Shown: one piece after another, positions 59,133 to 64,000 of the stretch
Position numbering within the stretch: position 1 is the first letter of the stretch
How the letters are laid out: the number at the start of each line of letters is the position of its first letter
NCBI RefSeq assembly: GCF_042678405.1
Contig: NZ_JBHTLI010000001.1
Location: 992,001 to 1,056,000, forward strand
Length of the DNA: 64,000 nucleotides
Source: Salegentibacter_A chungangensis
GTDB lineage: Bacteria; Bacteroidota; Bacteroidia; Flavobacteriales; Flavobacteriaceae
Direction of reading: 5' to 3'
Notes under the pieces: generated by a model
What the model saw: only the letters and a program-made list of their open reading frames with translations
Databases searched by the model: none
What the model was told of the DNA's origin: nothing
Position numbers and translations under genes: made by a program

Positions 59133-60935
59133 CTAGAACGGGAAAAATATGGGGATTATGAATGAGGCTGCCAGCCAAATGATAAAATTAAGAGGGGTCC
59201 CGAATTTTAAAAAATCCCTGAACCGGTAATTTCCGGGAGCATAGACCATAGTGTTCACAGGATAGCTAACCGGGGTCATAAAGGTAAGTGAGCAGGCAAA
59301 CATGACACCTATAAGAAATGGCTTTTCGCTTACCTGCATTGCTGATGCCAGGCTGATAACAATAGGCGTCATAAGAGCTGCTGAAGCTTTGCTCGACAAC
59401 ACGTTTGTGGACAGGAATGTGAGAAGGAAGATCAAGCTCAGGGTAATACGGGGGTCAAGGGAACCCATATTTTCAAAAATAAATTGTGAAATTATATCGG
59501 AACCCCCGGTTTTTTCCAGGGCCTTTCCCATAGATAGCACTCCCGCCATCATAAAGATCACCTTCCATTCAATAGCTTTATAAGCTTCTTTGGGCTTGAG
59601 GATAGTCGTGGTGACTAGTAATAAACTTCCCACCATAGCGCTTATGAGGATAGAGGTGATATTAAAGGCTGCAGCAAGAACTACTCCTGCAGTGATCAGT
59701 AAGGCCGGGATAGCCTTCTTGTAATCCAGTTTTTTACCCTGGTACTCAGAAAGTGTTACTACCAGTTTTCTGGAGTTAAGAGTGGAAATTGCTCTTTCTG
59801 AAGCGTAAAGCAGCATCATATCCCCTTCCCTTAAAATGGTATGAGCAACATCCTGAGTGATGGTCTCTTTTCTATGCCTTATAGCCAGTACCGAAGCGTA
59901 ATAGGTATTTCTGAAATTTAACTGCTGTAAAGATTTTTCAGCAATGTTAGAACCATAGGGGATCATTACCTCATAAATCATTTTCTCATCTTTTGTGGAC
60001 TTCTTCTCCTTTCCGCCTTCCTGCTCTTCGGTAACGTCAATTACGTTTTCATCGCCTATTAAAAGGTAAGTTGAACTCGCTTTGAGCTTAGCCAGGCTTT
60101 GCGGGTCTATTAAGATCTTGATAAGATCATCCCCCCTAAGCACGGTCTCCCCATTGATCTCATAAACCCGGTGATGTTTTCTTTTAATGCTAAGGATCTG
60201 TGCTTTATAGCTGTTCGCCAGTTTGGACTTCTGTATTATTTTATCCACATCATCTCCGGTTGGTAGTAACTGGATCTCGGCCATATATTTTTCGGCTTCT
60301 TTTTTGAAACCGGCTTCGTAAGTAGACCTTCGTTTGGGAAGCAAAATTGGTCCCACAATAATGATATAGCTCAGGCCGATGGCCATCAGGCAGATCGCCG
60401 GAAGGGAAAAATCGAACATCCCGAATGGTTCCAGGCCGCTTTGCTGCGCATAACCGCTAACCAGCAGGTTGGTGGAGGTCCCTATAAGCGTGCAGGTGCC
60501 GCCGAAAAGGGCCGAAAAGGAAATGGGGATGAGTAATCTTGCCGGGCTTATCCCGGTTTCCCGGCATACCACCAGGGCCATAGGGATAAGAATGGCAACC
60601 ACCGCCGAGTCATTAATAAAGGCCGAAAATACAGCTGCCGTGGCACAAAAGGTCATCAGGGCGAAAATGTAATTTATCTTGGCGATCCTGATGATCTTGC
60701 TGCTAAGCCCGTCTATGATCCCCGATTTAAATATGCCTGCACTAACCACGAACATACACCCCAGAGTTATGGTCGCAGGGTGGTTAAACCCGGAGAATCC
60801 TTCCTCCGGGCTTAAGACTCCTGACACTATAAATAGTGCCATAATGATAATTGAAGTGGTGTCTATGGAGAAATAATCGCGAATAAATAAGATTATCCCG
60901 ATGAAGATAATGGCAACTGTAATATATAGTTCCAT
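59133..60935 (-). CDS. SLC13/DASS-type transporter with two TrkA-C (RCK_C) domains (second copy)
   Basis: 600 residues. Same layout as the preceding entry: core helices with GTCTLIGTSTNLLVSG and STNVLSSKASAALMTPIVI, and two RCK_C domains (QLLPTGDDVDKIIQKSKL; MIPYGSNIAEKSLQQLNF) from about 215 to 400, with a charged insert (EEQEGGKEKKSTKDEK) between them. Substrate unknown; sulfate or a dicarboxylate is usual. The C-terminus (LNFIIWLAASFIIPIFFPF) is the closest match to the relic at 57143-57229, so that relic derives from this subtype. Confidence 0.88.
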   Translation of the reverse strand: MELYITVAIIFIGIILFIRDYFSIDTTSIIIMALFIVSGVLSPEEGFSGFNHPATITLGCMFVVSAGIFKSGIIDGLSSKIIRIAKINYIFALMTFCATAAVFSAFINDSAVVAILIPMALVVCRETGISPARLLIPISFSALFGGTCTLIGTSTNLLVSGYAQQSGLEPFGMFDFSLPAICLMAIGLSYIIIVGPILLPKRRSTYEAGFKKEAEKYMAEIQLLPTGDDVDKIIQKSKLANSYKAQILSIKRKHHRVYEINGETVLRGDDLIKILIDPQSLAKLKASSTYLLIGDENVIDVTEEQEGGKEKKSTKDEKMIYEVMIPYGSNIAEKSLQQLNFRNTYYASVLAIRHRKETITQDVAHTILREGDMMLLYASERAISTLNSRKLVVTLSEYQGKKLDYKKAIPALLITAGVVLAAAFNITSILISAMVGSLLLVTTTILKPKEAYKAIEWKVIFMMAGVLSMGKALEKTGGSDIISQFIFENMGSLDPRITLSLIFLLTFLSTNVLSSKASAALMTPIVISLASAMQVSEKPFLIGVMFACSLTFMTPVSYPVNTMVYAPGNYRFRDFLKFGTPLNFIIWLAASFIIPIFFPF

Positions 60936-60963
60936 AGTCCACAGTTATGAAGCTTTGCTCTCC

Positions 60964-63900
60964 CTAGTGCCCGAAATCACGGCAAATACAGCCCGGAAGT
61001 GTAAAACTTTCGGAGCTTTCGTGCCAGGGGAACGCTGCGTTATAGCGATTGTTTTCCCAGTAAAATTTACCTCTTTTTTCGGGATTATTCCCAATTTTGT
61101 TCATAGTTTCCGAATCATAAAGTTTTCCGTTCACCATGGTGTAGATGATACTCTCAGAATTTCTGATGTCTTCCAAGGGGTTCTCATTCAGTACGATAAG
61201 GTCTGCCAGTTTTCCTTCTTCCAGTGATCCGATCTCTTTCTGCATGCCTAAATATTCGGCTCCGTTAATGGTGGCTGCCTGAAGCGCTTCCATATTCGTC
61301 ATACCGCCCATCTGTAGAAGCCAAAGCTCCCAGTGGGCGCCCAGGCCCTGTAATTGGCCGTGAGCTCCAAGGTTCACTTTTACGCCTGCATCGGTCAGCT
61401 TTTTTGCTGTTTCAGAAACCAGGATAGGACCGTTCTCATATTCTTCTTCCGGAAGCTTTGTACGGTGCCTTGCTCTGGAATCCACCAAATGCCTTGGAGT
61501 AAAATTCAGTAATTTCTCATTCTCCCAGACATTGGTCTTGTCATACCAGTAATACTCGCCGTTAATCCCTCCGTAATTTACTATAAGGGTGGGAGTATAA
61601 CCGGTGTTGCTGTTACTCCACAAGGTCCTTACATCTTTATAGACCGGTGCAACGGGAATGTTATGTTCTATCCCGGTGTGTCCGTCAACGATCATATTCA
61701 TATTGTGGAAAAAGGTACTTCCTCCTTCTGGCACCACATTCATGTCAAGCTCGCGTGCCGCCTGAAGTATTTGCTGGCGTTGTTCCCTTCGCGGCTGGTT
61801 ATAGCTTTTTACAGAAAATGCTCCAAAAGCCTTGGTTCTTCTTAAAGCCGATCGGGCATCGTCCAGATCGTTGATCACCGCCTTGAAGTCTCCTTCGGCA
61901 CCATACAGGATAATCCCGGTGGAATACAGTCGTGGCCCGGCCATTTCCCCGCTTTTAATAAGTTCAGAAATGCCAAAAACAGTCTCGCTTAAAGCGGAAG
62001 GATCGTGGGCCGTGGTTACTCCAAAGGCCAGGTTGGCATAGGAAGGCCAGTGCTTTTTGGGAGTAAGGCCATATCTGAAGGCCCCTACGTGAGCGTGTAC
62101 ATCAATGATCCCTGGCATTATGGTTTTCCCTTTAACATCATAAACCTTTGCATTCGAAGGGACTTTTACTTCTGAAGCAGGACCGATCTGCACGATCTTA
62201 TTTTCCCTGACCAGGACCGTTCCGCTTTCGATCACCTCCTGATTTTTATTCATTGTGATGATTCGGGCGTTGGTAAAAGCGATCTGGCCCTCTGGAACAT
62301 CGGTCTTTACCTTTAATCCTATTTTTGTCCCTTCTTCGGTGACCGGAGGAATTGAATCCGGAGAATTTTTAAGGAAGGTGAATCTTTCAGAAACTTTATT
62401 GGTGAAATACTCATCTCCAAGGGTCCAGTGCACTTTTTTGCTGTCATTGGACCAATGAAGGTTGATCCCTGCATCTTTGGTAATCTGGCTTACGGGAACT
62501 GCTTTGGTCTTGGCGTCAAGATCTACAGGCTGTCCGGTCATCACCAATGGCGCCAGATATGCTTTATGAAGATTGGAGAAAACAATCCATTTATTATCCG
62601 GACTTGGCAGTAACCGGTTAGCATATTTGGACTTTATATGAGTTCTTTCCTCGAGCCCGTTAAGATTTACACTTTTAAGTTCCTTGGTGAGTTCGCCAAA
62701 GAAATAACCGCCGGTCTGGAAAAATATTCTGCTGTCATCTACATTAAATATCGGGAAGTCTCCTTCTTTCAGGATCCTTTTCATATTTTCTCCTTCCCAA
62801 GACATCAGGTAAACTCCCGGTTCTTTGGTGAAGGTACGGCCCTGGTCGCTGTTCCCTCTTTCTTTGGAGAACACGATCATTTTACCGTTGTTGGAATAAG
62901 AAGGGTTTCTGTATATCCCTTTTTCGGTGGTAAGTACTTCTGGTTTTCCGCCGGAAAGCGAAACTCTTTTGATGGTTCCAAGCTCTTCATCGTCCCAGCT
63001 TACATAAACGATCTCTTTTCCGTCAGGGGAGAAGTCAGGTTCAAATTCAAAATTTTCTTCCTCGCTTATCCTGTGTGGTTTTCCGTCAGGAAGTTTCTTT
63101 TTCCAAAGATACCCCACCGCATTAAAAACAAGGGTTTTCCCATCGGGTGAAGTTACCGCATGCCTGATCACTTTCGGGTTGAATTCTTCTGAAAATACTT
63201 TGTGGTCTGAAGCCACGGTTTCAGCAATTTTGATATTTGTATCTACCTGGAAAGGGATCTCGCTGGTTTCAGAGGTCTTTATATTCACCTTTTTGATCTT
63301 TCCTTCACTCCAGAAAACGATCTCCTCGTTGTTCGGCATCCAGCTGAAATTGGGGTATACGCCGAAAATTGCCCAGGCTTCCTGCTGGTCCTTGCTAAGA
63401 TCGTCATACACCGGCCATTCTTCCCCGGTTTTAAGGTCCTGGATAAAAAGCACCGATTTTGTTCTTACCCTTCTTACAAAGGCAAGCAGTTTTCCGTCTC
63501 TGGAAACCTGGGGCCTGGCCGCACCTCCCGGTCCTCCGGTAATGGTGATATTCTCCCCGGTTTCAAAATCGTAGCGCTTAATAACATATATCTGTTTGTT
63601 CGGGTCCTTGTTATACTGAAAGTTTCCTCCCGGATACATATCTTCACTGTAGTAAAGATATTTTCCATCAGGCGAAGCAGAAGGCTCATTTACATCCTGC
63701 TGATCGTTCTTTCTCTCGGTAAGTTGCAGGCCGCCATTTCCGGCAATATGGTATTGCCACATTTCCCCGGCGCCTAAAGAGCGGGTAGAGGAGAAATGTT
63801 TTCTGGCGATTATGGAATTTCCGTCAGCGGTCCATACGGCATTGTTCAGCAGCCGGAAATCTTCTTCGGTGAGCTGCTTTGCATTGCTGCCATCGGCATC

Positions 63901-64000
63901 CATAGTCCATATGTTATCTCCACCCCCGGCATCACTGGTAAAGGAGATCTTTGAGCCATCCGGGCTGAATCTTGGTTGCAGCTCATAGGCCATCCCTGTT
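60964..64000 (-). CDS. TolB-propeller amidohydrolase, N-terminus outside the window
   Basis: About 1010 residues are visible. The reading frame stays open to the window edge and the first visible residues (MAYELQPRFSPDGSKISFTSD) are already inside a propeller repeat, so the true start with signal peptide lies further right. PD40/TolB repeats (SPDGKYLYYSED, SPDGKTLVFNAVG, SPDGKEIVYVSWD) fill the first 550 residues. An amidohydrolase domain follows, with DVHAHVGAFR (HxH), GHTGIEHNIP, VNLGAHGQLQGLGAHWE and EEGKLADLIVLNENP. Substrate unknown; peptide or cyclic-amide hydrolysis in the periplasm is likely. Confidence 0.88.
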   Translation of the reverse strand, partial: TGMAYELQPRFSPDGSKISFTSDAGGGDNIWTMDADGSNAKQLTEEDFRLLNNAVWTADGNSIIARKHFSSTRSLGAGEMWQYHIAGNGGLQLTERKNDQQDVNEPSASPDGKYLYYSEDMYPGGNFQYNKDPNKQIYVIKRYDFETGENITITGGPGGAARPQVSRDGKLLAFVRRVRTKSVLFIQDLKTGEEWPVYDDLSKDQQEAWAIFGVYPNFSWMPNNEEIVFWSEGKIKKVNIKTSETSEIPFQVDTNIKIAETVASDHKVFSEEFNPKVIRHAVTSPDGKTLVFNAVGYLWKKKLPDGKPHRISEEENFEFEPDFSPDGKEIVYVSWDDEELGTIKRVSLSGGKPEVLTTEKGIYRNPSYSNNGKMIVFSKERGNSDQGRTFTKEPGVYLMSWEGENMKRILKEGDFPIFNVDDSRIFFQTGGYFFGELTKELKSVNLNGLEERTHIKSKYANRLLPSPDNKWIVFSNLHKAYLAPLVMTGQPVDLDAKTKAVPVSQITKDAGINLHWSNDSKKVHWTLGDEYFTNKVSERFTFLKNSPDSIPPVTEEGTKIGLKVKTDVPEGQIAFTNARIITMNKNQEVIESGTVLVRENKIVQIGPASEVKVPSNAKVYDVKGKTIMPGIIDVHAHVGAFRYGLTPKKHWPSYANLAFGVTTAHDPSALSETVFGISELIKSGEMAGPRLYSTGIILYGAEGDFKAVINDLDDARSALRRTKAFGAFSVKSYNQPRREQRQQILQAARELDMNVVPEGGSTFFHNMNMIVDGHTGIEHNIPVAPVYKDVRTLWSNSNTGYTPTLIVNYGGINGEYYWYDKTNVWENEKLLNFTPRHLVDSRARHRTKLPEEEYENGPILVSETAKKLTDAGVKVNLGAHGQLQGLGAHWELWLLQMGGMTNMEALQAATINGAEYLGMQKEIGSLEEGKLADLIVLNENPLEDIRNSESIIYTMVNGKLYDSETMNKIGNNPEKRGKFYWENNRYNAAFPWHESSESFTLPGCICRDFGH

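Overview
The window reads as a chromosome segment of a marine-type Flavobacteriaceae (Bacteroidota), close in gene content to Gramella/Christiangramia-like laminarin degraders. The evidence is a SusC/SusD polysaccharide-utilisation locus, an outer-membrane DUF5686 protein, DUF4494, 2TM and TonB-C-only proteins, a flavobacterial-type membrane pyrophosphatase, and promoters with the Bacteroidota TAnnTTTG -7 box instead of an E. coli -10. Genes start on ATG, mostly without a strong Shine-Dalgarno sequence. No rRNA, tRNA, CRISPR array, IS element or prophage was found.

Layout. (1) 1-125: the C-terminus of a gene entering from the left, closed by a strong terminator. (2) 302-4615: a compact AT-rich five-gene island, probably acquired. 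It holds two DNA methyltransferases of different classes, an EVE/PUA-like reader fused to a PD-(D/E)XK nuclease, a small protein with a D-x8-DxK nuclease-like signature, and an HNH/zinc endonuclease. This is the best candidate for a poorly described system: a restriction-modification or composite defence operon with three candidate nucleases. (3) 4814-10684: DUF4494, a saccharopine-dehydrogenase-like reductase, an M20 amidohydrolase, an MscS channel, a VanX-like dipeptidase and a small unknown. (4) 10901-11742: an XRE/S24 (CI/LexA-like) regulator with a well-formed promoter overlapped by GGAAT palindromes.

(5) 11859-26356: a beta-1,3-glucan (laminarin) utilisation locus. A membrane sensor-regulator (beta-propeller, Y_Y_Y, LuxR HTH) is followed by SusC, SusD, a PKD/tandem-module surface glycan-binding lipoprotein, a GH16 lipoprotein, a GH3 beta-glucosidase and a second GH16. 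Surface GH16 would cut the glucan, SusCD would import oligosaccharides, and GH16/GH3 would finish them in the periplasm. Three phased CCTCAACA repeats before susC may be the regulator site, and an internal terminator divides binding/import genes from GH3-GH16.

(6) 26458-34359: two acidic lipoproteins, waaA, a sugar aminotransferase, a secreted amidohydrolase, fabD, a flavin-nucleotide-binding-type protein, fructosamine kinase, folA and a 2TM protein. (7) 34424-44374: a class V aminotransferase, an egtB-egtD ergothioneine operon, two TonB-C-only proteins, thyA, a concentrative nucleoside transporter with an extra N-terminal domain, a bifunctional-nuclease/UVR protein and etfAB. (8) 44685-52920: pdhB, DUF5686, soluble and membrane pyrophosphatases side by side, MgtC/DUF4010 and a Rho-N-like small protein. 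(9) 53007-64000: an App1-like phosphatase, fatty-acid hydroxylase, deoxynucleoside kinase, duplicated DUF302, DUF6122 and DUF202 proteins, two SLC13/TrkA-C transporters, and a large TolB-propeller amidohydrolase cut by the window edge. A 29-codon C-terminal relic of a third SLC13 transporter lies directly before the DUF202 gene.

All family names come from reading motifs by eye. No database search was possible, so fine specificity (recognition site, glycan, ion, sugar) is inference.
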